Part shown: piece by piece, positions 35,297 through 49,353 of the stretch | How the letters are laid out: every line of letters starts with the position of its first letter | How positions within the stretch are numbered: position 1 is the first letter of the stretch | Source: Variovorax sp. OV329 | GTDB lineage: Bacteria > Pseudomonadota > Gammaproteobacteria > Burkholderiales > Burkholderiaceae_C | Length of the DNA stretch: 64,000 bases | Reading direction: 5' to 3' | NCBI RefSeq assembly: GCF_900114785.1 | Contig: NZ_FOUG01000006.1 | Coordinates: forward strand, 305,897 to 369,896 | The notes under the pieces: generated by a model | Seen by the model: only the letters and a program-made list of their open reading frames with translations | Told to the model about the DNA's origin: nothing | The model's database searches: none | Translations under genes and position numbers: made by a program

Positions 35297-36321
35297 GTGT
35301 CTCTCCGGCGGACCACCACCACCGTGGCATCGTCGCGCATGCGGCTATGGTTGCGCAAAAGAAGGGCGGCCACCAGTGTCGGGTCGCGCTGCATCAGCGG
35401 CATCAGCCCGGCGCCGTCCCAGCGGGTGTTCAGTCCGTCGCTGTGCAGGATCACCAACCCGTGCTCCACCCAGGGAGTGCCGAGCGCGTCTGGCCGGCGG
35501 ATCTGGATGCCCGCCGTGCCGTGCTGGGTCGCCAGGGCCTTGTCCGAAACGCCCGAGATGACCCGCCCGCTGATGTTGCCCGCGCCCGAATACTGCACCT
35601 GGCCTTGCGTCGGGTCCAGGTGCGCCAGGCAGACGGCGGCGCCGCGCGTGGTACGCATCTGCGCATGCATCTGCTGCAGCAGCGGCGGAAGCGATTCGAA
35701 GGGCGCCGCGCTGAACACGTCCAGGGCGACCTGCGCCGCCTTGGCCGCGTCCGGCCCGTGGCCGAGGCCGTCGGCCACCACCAGCCTGAGCGCCTGCCCA
35801 TCGAATGCGGCCGCCCAGCCGTCGCCGCAGGCCGTCTCCCCCTGCACCGGAAGGCACACGGCCCCGACCAGCGGGGCCGCGCCGGCCTGGCGCGCCGCGC
35901 CGGGGTGCGGCGCTTCCCGGCCCACGCGGGCCACGCACACCGTGCCCCCGGGCCGGGTGGAGTGGATGTCGAATTCGTTGGCCAGGCGCCGCACGGCGCC
36001 CAGGCCGGTGCCGGGCGTGCCGCCGGTCGAGTAGCCGTCCTGCAGCGACTGATGCAGGTCGGCGATGCCGGGCCCGTCGTCGATGCTGATCACCTCGACC
36101 ATCGCGTCGTGCGTGCGCGCCGCGATCAGCAGCCGCCCGCCCTGCGCGTGGCGCAGCAGGTTGGCACCCAGTTCGTTCACGACGATGGCCAGCCGCCCGG
36201 CCTGCACTTCGTCCCAGCCCAGTTCGTGCGTCAGCTGGGCGCAGTGGCGGCGCGCCTCGCCGACCCGGCTCGCTTCGTCGCAGGGGAAGGCGCGATGGAC
36301 CCAGCCTTGAATTATTTCCAC
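35293..36321 (-). CDS. RsbT-like ATPase fused to SpoIIE-type phosphatase
   Basis: 342-residue fusion. Residues about 10-130 are an anti-sigma-type HATPase domain (NELGANLLRHA as N box, IDDGPGIADL, GTPGTGLGAVRRL). Residues about 145-340 are a PP2C-like SpoIIE/RsbX phosphatase with GDGWAA, VADGLGHGPDAA, SGAGN and the C-terminal RDDATVVVV metal-binding motif. In stressosomes the RsbX-type phosphatase resets phospho-RsbR and phospho-RsbS. GTG start at 36321 is inferred from the reading frame running back exactly into the rsbT stop, a 10-bp overlap; there is no ATG in that region of the frame. Confidence 0.92.
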   Translation of the reverse strand: MEIIQGWVHRAFPCDEASRVGEARRHCAQLTHELGWDEVQAGRLAIVVNELGANLLRHAQGGRLLIAARTHDAMVEVISIDDGPGIADLHQSLQDGYSTGGTPGTGLGAVRRLANEFDIHSTRPGGTVCVARVGREAPHPGAARQAGAAPLVGAVCLPVQGETACGDGWAAAFDGQALRLVVADGLGHGPDAAKAAQVALDVFSAAPFESLPPLLQQMHAQMRTTRGAAVCLAHLDPTQGQVQYSGAGNISGRVISGVSDKALATQHGTAGIQIRRPDALGTPWVEHGLVILHSDGLNTRWDGAGLMPLMQRDPTLVAALLLRNHSRMRDDATVVVVRRRDT

Positions 36322-36716
36322 TTGGTGATGCTCACCCGCGTGCCTTTGCCGGGTGCGGATTCGATGTCGAAGTCGTTGACCAGGCGCTTGCTGCCCGGCA
36401 ATCCCAGGCCCATGCCGGTGCCGCTGGTCCAGCCGTCGGACATGGCCAGCTGCATGTTGGCGATGCCGGGGCCCTCGTCCTCGAAATGCAGCTGCAGGCC
36501 ACGCCTGGCGCCGTCTTCCAGCACGTTCCATCGCATGTCGCCGCCGCCGCCGTGGATCAGCGTGTTGCGCGCCAGCTCGCTCGCGGCGGTGACCATCTTG
36601 GTCTGGTCCACCAGCGAGAACTTCAGCGACTGGCACATCGCGCGCACCTGCTGGCGGGCCATCACGATGTCGTGCTCGGAGCGCAGCGGCAATTTTCCGG
36701 CCAGTTCAGCCGCCAC
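36312..36716 (-). CDS. rsbT: RsbT-type serine/threonine kinase (stressosome switch)
   Basis: 134-residue HATPase-fold protein kinase. In stressosomes RsbT is held by RsbR/RsbS, phosphorylates their STAS domains on stress, leaves the complex and switches on a downstream partner. Visible: the N box SELARNTLIHGG with Asn51, EDEGPGIA (G1) and the G2-like GTGMGLGLPGSKRL, then a C-terminal VSITKWK strand. GTG start at 36716 lies inside the end of rsbS (11-bp overlap), and homologous sequence starts just there. Both adjacent overlaps imply translational coupling, which would keep RsbS:RsbT stoichiometry fixed. Confidence 0.95.
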   Translation of the reverse strand: MAAELAGKLPLRSEHDIVMARQQVRAMCQSLKFSLVDQTKMVTAASELARNTLIHGGGGDMRWNVLEDGARRGLQLHFEDEGPGIANMQLAMSDGWTSGTGMGLGLPGSKRLVNDFDIESAPGKGTRVSITKWK

Positions 36717-37080
36717 GGAGGTTCTCCTGCCGGACCTGGTCGAGCAGACGCATGCCGCGCTCGACATCCAGGGCGGTTCGAACCCCCGAAAGCGACAAGC
36801 CCAGTTCCACCAGCGTGATGGCCACGGCCGGCTGCATGCCGACGACCACGGTGGTCGCCGAGAGAATGTTCGCGATGCCGGAAATGCTGCTGAGCATGCG
36901 GCCCACGAAGGAGTCCACGATTTCCAGGGCGGAGATGTCGATCATCACGCCGCTGGCGCCGGTCGCCGCGATCTTCTCGGCGAGGTCTTCCTGCAGGCCC
37001 ATGGCGGTCTGGTCCTGCATGTCGACCTGGATGGTGACCAGCAGGGTCTGGCCCATCCGCAGGATCGGGATGCGATCCAT
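36706..37080 (-). CDS. rsbS: RsbS-type STAS-domain scaffold protein
   Basis: 124-residue single STAS-domain protein, the minor scaffold subunit of the stressosome and direct antagonist of RsbT. It starts MDRIPILRMGQTLLVTIQVD as RsbS proteins do. The phosphorylatable Ser is Ser57 in ISALEIVDSF, the place equivalent to Ser59 of the Bacillus subtilis protein. Length is typical. It is second in the operon, 5 bp after rsbR. The intact serine says the switch is likely functional. Confidence 0.96.
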   Translation of the reverse strand: MDRIPILRMGQTLLVTIQVDMQDQTAMGLQEDLAEKIAATGASGVMIDISALEIVDSFVGRMLSSISGIANILSATTVVVGMQPAVAITLVELGLSLSGVRTALDVERGMRLLDQVRQENLRGG

Positions 37081-37085
37081 GGCGG

Positions 37086-37937
37086 TCAGGCGGCCTGGCG
37101 GCTGACGCGCCAGCCCGAGCGGGTGAGGGCCAGCAGGAGCGCGTCCGCCAGGCTCGCCTTGGTCGAGATGCCCTGCAGGTCGATGCCCAGGTGGACGATG
37201 GTCTGCGCGATCTGCGGACGGATGCCGCTGATGATGCAGTCCGCGCCCATGAGGCGGATGGCGGTCACGGTCTTGAGCAGGTGCTGGGCCACCAGCGTGT
37301 CCACGGTGGGCACGCCGGTGATGTCGATGATGGCGATTTCAGATCCGGTCTCGACGATGCTCTGCAGCAGCGTCTCCATGACCAGCTGGGTGCGGCTGCT
37401 GTCGAGCACGCCGATCATGGGCACCGCCAGCACGCCTTCCCACAGCTTGACCACCGGCGTGGACAGTTCCAGCAGTTCCTCCTGCTGGCGCCGGATGATT
37501 TCCTCGCGCGAATGCTGGAAGGTGGTCACCGTGTACTGCGCCACGGCATCGACCAGCGAGGTGACGCTCCACAGCGCTGCTGCCAGGCCGGCCGGATCGC
37601 TGGAAAAAGCTTGCTGCAAGGCGCTGAACAGCGGCTTCTTCAGCGCCAGCGAGAAGATGCTAGTGTCGCCCGCCGTCTCCCCCTTGGCAGCGCGCGAGCG
37701 CGACAAGGATTCGAGGCTCTGGCGCAGGCGCGACCAGGCGGCGCCTTCGAGCTTCTCCAGCGAGCCGCCGGCACCCAGTCCTTCGAGCAGGGCCTGCACG
37801 ATGTCGCGCGCCTCGGCCCGGCTGGACTGGCTGTTTCCCTGCATGCGAGCGGGAAGGGCGCTGTGCCACTGCTCGACCATCTGTTCTTCGCTGCTGCTGC
37901 TCAGGGCGTCGACGATTGTCTGGCTTTGTGTGTTCAT
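37086..37937 (-). CDS. rsbR: RsbR-type stressosome sensor (STAS co-antagonist)
   Basis: 283-residue RsbR paralogue, the major stressosome subunit: a variable N-terminal sensory domain faces outward and the C-terminal STAS domain forms the core. Here the N-terminus (about 1-150) is all-helical and globin-like in size, without obvious haem ligands I could assign. A linker helix SREEIIRRQQEELLELS leads to the STAS domain (about 164-275), which shows IGVLDSSRT, IIDITGVPTVDT (Thr207 region, site of RsbT phosphorylation in the family) and IRPQIAQTIVHLG. ATG 37937 has GGAG 6 nt upstream. It is the only RsbR in the window and first in the operon. What it senses is unknown. Confidence 0.95.
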   Translation of the reverse strand: MNTQSQTIVDALSSSSEEQMVEQWHSALPARMQGNSQSSRAEARDIVQALLEGLGAGGSLEKLEGAAWSRLRQSLESLSRSRAAKGETAGDTSIFSLALKKPLFSALQQAFSSDPAGLAAALWSVTSLVDAVAQYTVTTFQHSREEIIRRQQEELLELSTPVVKLWEGVLAVPMIGVLDSSRTQLVMETLLQSIVETGSEIAIIDITGVPTVDTLVAQHLLKTVTAIRLMGADCIISGIRPQIAQTIVHLGIDLQGISTKASLADALLLALTRSGWRVSRQAA

Positions 37938-38126
37938 CCGCGGCTCCATCCTTGTTTCTTCGCATGTCAGGGCCACCATTGGCCGGGCGCGATTCTAGGA
38001 GGGCCGCATCGTCGCACGCAGCGAGCCCGGCGCGTTGGCACCAAGTCGGCGCGCGGGATGACAGCGCCGTAGGGTCTGTCCTACAGCAGGTCGCCGCACA
38101 GCGTCGCGCAGGGGGCAGCCGCAGGC

Positions 38127-38582
38127 TCAGGCGGCGCGCAGCGAGCCATAGCCGGGCGACTCGGGCCCCAGCGATGGCTGCGACGAAGGCGCCGGCGCCG
38201 GCAGGTTCGTCGCAACGGCCCTGGCCAGGGCGTCGGACATCTGTTCCAGCGTGAAGGGCTTGCGAAGCCAGACGCGCCGTGGCGGCAGGATGGACGGTGC
38301 CGGCTGCCCGGTCGCGAAGATGATCGGCACGTCGGCCACGCCGCCCAGGATCTCGGCGAGATCGCGGCCCGAGAGGCCGGGCAGGCCCACGTCCGTGATG
38401 ATCACGTCGAAGGCGCCGTCCATGAAACGGTCCAGGGCAAGCTCCGCGTTGCTCAGGCCGCCGCCGCTGTGGCCCAGGGCTTCGAGCAGCGAAAGGGTCG
38501 CCGCGAGGGCATCCGGTTCGTCCTCCACCACCAGGACCCGCAAGCCACGGTTGGCCGCTGGCTCCGAAATGCGCGCGTTCAT
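38127..38582 (-). CDS. Single-domain response regulator
   Basis: 151-residue receiver protein from ATG 38582 (an in-frame TTG at 38654 would give 175 residues but has no usable ribosome site). Acid pocket Glu20-Asp21 in VVEDEPD; acceptor Asp64 in ITDVGLPG; Lys in LRKPF; Thr in FATGQP. A Pro/Ser-rich tail follows with no output domain. It lies 189 bp upstream of rsbR on the same strand and divergent from the poly-HAMP kinase gene. It could be the phosphate acceptor of the island's kinases (inference). Confidence 0.9.
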   Translation of the reverse strand: MNARISEPAANRGLRVLVVEDEPDALAATLSLLEALGHSGGGLSNAELALDRFMDGAFDVIITDVGLPGLSGRDLAEILGGVADVPIIFATGQPAPSILPPRRVWLRKPFTLEQMSDALARAVATNLPAPAPSSQPSLGPESPGYGSLRAA

Positions 38583-38862
38583 CTGCTCTGCTTCAAGGTC
38601 GAGTTTGGGAGGTCTTTGGTATCGCTCGAACGGCGAAAGCGCGCCGTCGGACAACTCCTACACCGTACGTATGAAAGGTGCGCGACCTGCTTGCACGCGC
38701 CGCCCGCACGCAGGTGAAGGGGCAGTGTGAGTGCCATTGCGCGCCTTCTTTACTTGCGCAATAGTCGACCGGCTCCCCGCCCTCCAGCGTGAGCACGCGC
38801 TGGCATGGCGGACGCACCTGCGGCCGATCCCTGCGAGTCCCGTTTCAGGATGGACCTCTCAA

Positions 38863-44354
<5,492 letters not shown>

Positions 44355-44364
<10 letters not shown>

Positions 44365-46547
44365 CGCCCTGGCCCGGCGCGGCCGACGACCTGCCGCACG
44401 GCGAGCCCGGCGAGAACAAGGCCGACATCCTCATCGTGGACGACCTGCCGGAGAAGCTGCTGGTCTTCCAGACCGTGCTGGAGGAGCTTGGGCAGAACCT
44501 GGTGAAGGTGCGCTCGGGCGCGGCCGCGCTGCGCGAGATTCTCAAGCGGGACTTCGCGGTCATCCTGCTGGACGTGAACATGCCCGACATCGACGGCTTC
44601 GAGACCGCCGCGCTGATACGCAAGCACCCGCGCTCGATGATGACGCCCATCATCTTCATCACCGCCTACGCCGACGAGGTGCAGACGGCCAAGGGCTATT
44701 CGCTGGGCGCTGTGGACTACATCCTGTCGCCGGTCGACCCCGAGATCCTGCGCAGCAAGGTGGGCGTCTTCGTTTCGCTCTACCTGATGTCGCGGCAGAT
44801 ACGCCAGCAGGCCGACGGCCGTGCGCAGGTGCTGGCGGCCGAGGCGGGTCGCCGCGTGGCCGAGGAGAGCGACCGGCGCTCGGCCTTCCTCGCGAGGGCC
44901 AGCCGCGAACTGAGCGGGTCGCTGGAGGCCGAGGTCGCGCTGCGCCAGTGCGCCGAGTTCCTGGTGCCCGAGATCGCTCCGATGACGGTGGTCCAGTTGA
45001 GCGACCCCGATTTCGGCCCGCTGGCCGCCTGCGTCGCGCAGGCCGCGGAGCACGCGGGCACGAGCACGAGCTGGGTGCCCGAGGACAGGCTCGATCCGGG
45101 CGTGCGCCTGACGCTCAAGCGGGCCACCTTGTCGCGCCAGCGCATCTTCCACGAGCAGGCACAAGTGCACGACCCAGCCAGCGGCGGGGCCACCGCCTCG
45201 CTGGCGCTTTCGATGCTGGCCGTGCCGCTGCTGGTGGGCGAGCGGGTGCTGGGCGCAATCCTCGTCGCGGCGCCGGACGCCAGGCACTGGCAGACGCCCG
45301 CCACCTTGCTGCTCGACGAGGTGATCGCCCGGGCCACGACGGCTTTCGAGAACGTGCGCCTCTACGGCGTGCTGCAGCGGGAGGTGCGCGAGCGCGTGGC
45401 GGCGCAGGAAGAGCTCCAGGAAGCGAACCGCCGCAAGGACGAGTTCCTCGCGATGATGTCCCACGAGCTGCGCAACCCGCTGTCTTCCATCAAGCTCGCG
45501 GTGGAAGTCATCCGGCGCCATTCGCCGCAGCATGCCAAGGTGGACTGGGGCCTGGGCGTGGCCGACCGCCAGCTTCAGCACCTCATGCGCCTGATCGAGG
45601 AGCTGCTGGACGTGACGCGCATCAGCCGCGGCAAGATCGTGCTCAAGCAGGAGCGCGTGGACCTGGACCGCGTGCTGTCGCAAAGCGTGGAGACGGTGCG
45701 CGGCTCCCTGGACGGCCGCCACCAGGTGCTGACGGTGCGCAAGCCTGGCGAGCCGGTGTGGGTGGATGGCGATTCCGCCCGGCTGACGCAGGTCTTCGCC
45801 AACCTTCTTCACAACGCTTCCAAGTACAGCCCGGAGCGCTCCCCCATCGAGCTGAGCGTGGTGCCGGACGGCGCGGGGGTGCTGGTGCTGGTGGTCGACC
45901 ACGGCATCGGCATCGACGCGGAGCTGTTGCCGCGCGTCTTCGACATGTTCGCGCAAGGCCAGCGGGGCCTGGACCGCTCCCAGGGGGGCCTAGGCGTCGG
46001 CCTGACCCTGGCGCGGCTTCTGACCGAACTGCATGGCGGCCACATCGACGTGTTCAGCGAGGGGCGCGACAGGGGCTCGAGCTTCTCGGTGCGGCTGCCC
46101 CGGGCGACCTCGGGCGAAGCGGCGGCCGTGCCCTCGGCGCCGCAGATCGAGCACGCGGGCCAGGCACCTGCGGCTTCGATCCTGGTGGTGGACGACAACC
46201 TGGACGCCGCCGAGGCACTCAGCGCCATCCTGGAGATCGAGGGCCACACGGTGCGGATCTCGCAGGACGGGGAGCAGGCCCTGGACGACCTGGTCGCATT
46301 CCGGCCGGCGGTGGTGATCCTGGATATCGGCCTGCCGCGGCTCGACGGCTATGCGGTGGCGCGGCGCATGCGGCAGATGCCCGAGGGCGAGTCCGTGCTC
46401 CTGATTGCGCTCACCGGCTACGGGCAGCAGGCCGACAGGTTGCGGGCACTGGAGGCCGGCTTCGACCGGCATTTCGTCAAGCCTGCGGATACGACCCAAC
46501 TGCTGGCCTGCATCAACGGCCGGCCTGCGACCGCCGCCGCGCATTGA
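44355..46547 (+). CDS. Hybrid kinase REC-GAF-HisKA-HATPase-REC
   Basis: 730-residue soluble kinase. First receiver (about 24-140) has LIVDDLPEK and acceptor Asp in LLDVNMPDIDG but Ser instead of the conserved Lys (YILSPVDPE). A GAF domain (about 190-345) follows, then HisKA with His370 in MMSHELRNPLS, HATPase with NLLHNASKY, DHGIGID and GGLGVGLTLA, and a C-terminal receiver (about 610-725, ILDIGLPR, FVKPAD). GTG start at 44355 overlaps the poly-HAMP stop by 10 bp, so the pair is translationally coupled. The N-terminal receiver could accept phosphate from the poly-HAMP kinase and control this one (inference). Confidence 0.93.
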
Positions 46548-46656
46548 ATGCGTGGTCGCGGGTAGGCACGGCGCCCGTTCATGTCAAAAGACATTTCGGC
46601 GCGAACGCACTTTGCCCAGAATGTTCAGTGACCCCACTGACAAGGCAAGGAGACCC

Positions 46657-47016
46657 GTGGACAGCCTGGATATCTATGTCGTGGACGACAACCGCGACGC
46701 GGCCGATTCGCTCGCCGAACTGCTGGCCCACATGGGCCATCGTGCCCGGCCGTTCTACGACGCCGGCGATCTGCTGGAAATGGCGGGCAGGTCCAAGCCC
46801 GACTGCGTCCTGCTGGACGTTGCCATGGACGGCATGGATGGACTGGAGCTCACGCGCCTGCTGCGCGCCCGTTTCGGCGATGACGTCGTCCTGATCGCGA
46901 TCACCGGTGTGCCGGAGGGCAGCGCAGCGGTCAAGTCGACCTTCCGCCTGGTCGACCACTACTTCTCCAAGCCGGTCGACGTGTACAAGCTCGAAGCGAT
47001 CCTGGTCGGCCGCTGA
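46657..47016 (+). CDS. Single-domain response regulator (CheY-like)
   Basis: 119-residue receiver-only protein. Asp10-Asp11 form the acid pocket in YVVDDNRD, Asp54 is the acceptor in LLDVAMDG, the Thr lies in AITGVP and the Lys in YFSKPVD. GTG 46657 is preferred because AAGGAG stands 4 nt before it and the product then has standard receiver length; ATG 46621 in the same frame is the alternative. It lies 109 bp after the hybrid kinase. With no output domain, it probably acts in a phosphorelay or by protein contact. Confidence 0.9.
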   Translation: MDSLDIYVVDDNRDAADSLAELLAHMGHRARPFYDAGDLLEMAGRSKPDCVLLDVAMDGMDGLELTRLLRARFGDDVVLIAITGVPEGSAAVKSTFRLVDHYFSKPVDVYKLEAILVGR

Positions 47017-47050
47017 GGGCGCACGTCGTCCGTGGGAGTAGAAGGGAAGC

Positions 47051-47257
47051 TCAGGAAGCGCCGGGCTTGCCGTCGCGGCGTGCAGCATCCGGCCCGAAAG
47101 CCTGCTGCAGTTCCTCCAGTGCCGTTCGCACCAACTCGAACGCCGCCGGAAGCTCCGCCGCCTGCGCGTCGGCGCCATCGGGCCTTTCGAGGGTGAAGCG
47201 CAGGCGTTCGCAGGCGACTTCCCAGTTCAGCTTGGCCCGGGTCTGGGCGTTCGACAT
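47051..47257 (-). CDS. Small hypothetical helical protein
   Basis: 68 residues, soluble, mainly helical, with the stretch AFELVRTALEELQQAFG. No family recognised. ATG 47257 has an AGAGG box 5 nt upstream, and codon usage fits the region. It lies between two receiver genes on the opposite strand. Possibly a small partner of the signalling proteins, but there is no direct evidence for that. Confidence 0.55.
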   Translation of the reverse strand: MSNAQTRAKLNWEVACERLRFTLERPDGADAQAAELPAAFELVRTALEELQQAFGPDAARRDGKPGAS

Positions 47258-47375
47258 TCGGACCTCTTCTTTTGCACCAGGGAGGAATCCATCCTACCCG
47301 CGCATCGCGTTGGCGCTCACTCGCATCGCGAGCCGATGCGGCTAGATTGGCTGCAACTAAGAACAGGAATTGTTC

Positions 47376-47786
47376 ATGGGTTCGCTGACCGTGTTCCTCG
47401 TCGAAGATAACCCTCTCATCCGAGCCCACCTCATTCCGGCACTGCAGGACCTGGCGGGCGCACAGGTGCTGGCCATCGCCGAGTCGGAAGGCGAGGCGGT
47501 GGGGTGGCTGGCCGGCCACAAGGGCGGCTGGGACCTGGCGGTTGTCGACCTGTTCCTCAAGGAGGGGACGGGCCTGGGCGTGGTGAACTGGACCTTCGGC
47601 CGCCTGGCGCGTCAGAAGGTGGCCGTGCTGACCAACTACGCGACGGACGAGACGCGGATCCTGTGCCGGCGCGCCGGCGCCGACGCGATCTTCGACAAGT
47701 CCTACGAGCTGGACCAGTTCTTCGACTACTGCCAGCGATTGAGCACGCCGGACGCAGGGACAGGCGTGGATCCGCGCGCGCCTTGA
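47376..47786 (+). CDS. Response regulator receiver protein
   Basis: 136-residue receiver. Glu10-Asp11 in LVEDNP, acceptor Asp58 in AVVDLFL, Thr in VLTNYA and Lys in FDKSYE are present. The short tail after the receiver has no DNA-binding or enzymatic domain. ATG 47376 has AGGA 7 nt upstream; the frame could begin at TTG 47370. It closes the signalling island on the right. The VVDLFLKEGTGLGV pattern is typical of orphan receivers in Burkholderiales. Confidence 0.9.
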   Translation: MGSLTVFLVEDNPLIRAHLIPALQDLAGAQVLAIAESEGEAVGWLAGHKGGWDLAVVDLFLKEGTGLGVVNWTFGRLARQKVAVLTNYATDETRILCRRAGADAIFDKSYELDQFFDYCQRLSTPDAGTGVDPRAP

Positions 47787-47845
47787 GTCGCGAGGGCGGG
47801 GCATGCCGGGGCCGCGGTGCCCGGCGATGCCCCGGTCGAATCGGA

Positions 47846-48331
47846 CTAGGCGGCAACGCCTTCCATCTCAGCCATCAACTCTTCCTTTCGCGCCTGCAGT
47901 TCATCGCGCATGGCGACCAGGTCCAGCCTGGAAGCGCGCGCCTTGGGGAACATCTCGTTGCGCTCCTCCTTGACATGGTGGTCGATGTATTCGCCCAGCA
48001 CCTTCACCTTGGCGTCGAACTTCTCGTCGACCTCTTGCGCCGACTGGATCTGCTCGATCAGGTCCTTGGCACTGGCGTGCTCCACTTCCGCTTCCTCCAG
48101 CAGGTCCTGTTCCTTGATGGCGGCGCGGACGGCGGGGTAGAAGATTTCCTCTTCCAGCTGGGTGTGCACGGTCAGCTCCACGCAGATGCGCTGGGCCAGT
48201 TGGCGCCTTGCATCGATGGATCGCTTGGCCTTGGAGCCGGCCATCTCGTCGTATTCGTTGAAGAGCTTCTTCACCGCGCGGTGGTCGGCGTCGAGCAGGG
48301 TGCATGCATCGGGGGTGGAACGTGTGGTCAT
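47846..48331 (-). CDS. Hemerythrin HHE-domain protein
   Basis: 161-residue cytoplasmic four-helix protein binding a di-iron centre, with roles in oxygen or NO sensing, iron handling or stress protection. Metal ligands fit His17 (DADHRA), His56 and Glu60 (HTQLEEE), His85 (EHASAKD), His118/His119 and Glu122 (DHHVKEER). A charged helix with EELMAEMEG ends the protein. Start ATG 48331, with GAGG about 9 nt upstream; ATG 48346 is an alternative. It is monocistronic and next to the signalling island. Confidence 0.9.
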   Translation of the reverse strand: MTTRSTPDACTLLDADHRAVKKLFNEYDEMAGSKAKRSIDARRQLAQRICVELTVHTQLEEEIFYPAVRAAIKEQDLLEEAEVEHASAKDLIEQIQSAQEVDEKFDAKVKVLGEYIDHHVKEERNEMFPKARASRLDLVAMRDELQARKEELMAEMEGVAA

Positions 48332-48457
48332 GTGGCTGGTCCTCATATGAAAAAGGGTTGGCTGGGCCACAAGCATCGGACTTCTTTCGAACCCCGCCCG
48401 TCAGCCATCTCCGAGGCTCGATGCCAGACAAGATTGGGGAGCTTCGACATCGGTTTT

Positions 48458-49348
48458 TCAGTGCGAGCCGTCGCCAAGCATCCTGAGCTGTGCCGGAACC
48501 TCGTGCGAGAGTTCGCGTGCCAAGTAGCCCAGCGGCCCCATGCGGCGCGCCAGTGCATGGCCCGCGCGCGCATGCAGCGTCACGCCCCAGGCGCATGCGC
48601 CTTCGACGGACAGCCCACGTGCCGCCAGCCCGCCGATCAGCCCCGCGAGCGCGTCGCCCGAGCCCGAGGTCGCGAGGCCCGGCGAGCCGCCATCGAATCG
48701 CCAGGCCGGCTGGCCCGGCAGGCAGACATAAGTCTGCGCCCCCTTGAGGGCGACGCAGGCATTGAAGGCGTCGGCCGCCCCTCGCACGGCGGCCAGCGGG
48801 TCGGCTGCGACCTCTTCCTTCGTCATGCCGCACAGGTTCGCCATCTCGCCTGCGTGCGGCGTGAGGATGACCGGCTGCGAGAAAGCGCTGCTGTCCCGCG
48901 CAGCACACATCGCCATGGCGTCCAGGAGAACGGGCGCGTGCCTGAAGGCGGGCAGGAGCGAGTTCACCAGGCGGACGCAGCGTGCCTCGTCCTGCATGCC
49001 CGGGCCCACGACGAGGGCCCGGACGCCGGCTGCAAGCGGCTGCAGGAGCTTCTGCGCGCCGGCCGCATCCAGGTCGCCATTGCGTGCCTGGGGCAGCCCG
49101 ATGACGCGCGCCTCCGGCACGGCCAGCGCGAGTCCCTGTGCGATTTCCCGCGGGGCCGCAATCATCAGCTTGCCGGCGCCCGCGCGCAGCGCCGCTTCGC
49201 CCGCCAGGATCGCGGCGCCGGGTATCTCCGGGCTGCCGGCGACCACCAGTACCTGCCCACGGGTTTCCTTGTCTGCTTCGTTGCCGGGGTCCGGCAAGGG
49301 CCAGCGCCGAAGGGTCGATCGGGTCAGCGCTCGTACGGGGGAGCCCAT
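48458..49348 (-). CDS. nnrD: ADP/ATP-dependent NAD(P)H-hydrate dehydratase
   Basis: 296-residue ribokinase-fold enzyme that dehydrates hydrated, damaged NADH or NADPH (S-NAD(P)HX) back to the usable cofactor. Features: VLVVAGSPEIPGAAILAG in the nucleotide region, ILTPHAGEM (163-170) and the catalytic GSGD at 229-232 followed by ALAGLIGGLAARG. It lacks the N-terminal epimerase (NnrE) domain found in fused YjeF proteins. It follows the phosphatase gene with a 5-bp gap, so they are probably co-transcribed, though no functional link is known to me. Confidence 0.92.
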   Translation of the reverse strand: MGSPVRALTRSTLRRWPLPDPGNEADKETRGQVLVVAGSPEIPGAAILAGEAALRAGAGKLMIAAPREIAQGLALAVPEARVIGLPQARNGDLDAAGAQKLLQPLAAGVRALVVGPGMQDEARCVRLVNSLLPAFRHAPVLLDAMAMCAARDSSAFSQPVILTPHAGEMANLCGMTKEEVAADPLAAVRGAADAFNACVALKGAQTYVCLPGQPAWRFDGGSPGLATSGSGDALAGLIGGLAARGLSVEGACAWGVTLHARAGHALARRMGPLGYLARELSHEVPAQLRMLGDGSH

Positions 49349-49353
49349 GGCGG

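Noticed and set aside
32414..38582. A hidden SigB-type sigma factor or RsbV/RsbW pair in the stressosome operon
   Set aside because: All frames in the region are accounted for by rsbR, rsbS, rsbT, the phosphatase, the kinases and a receiver; none has sigma or anti-sigma antagonist features beyond those named.
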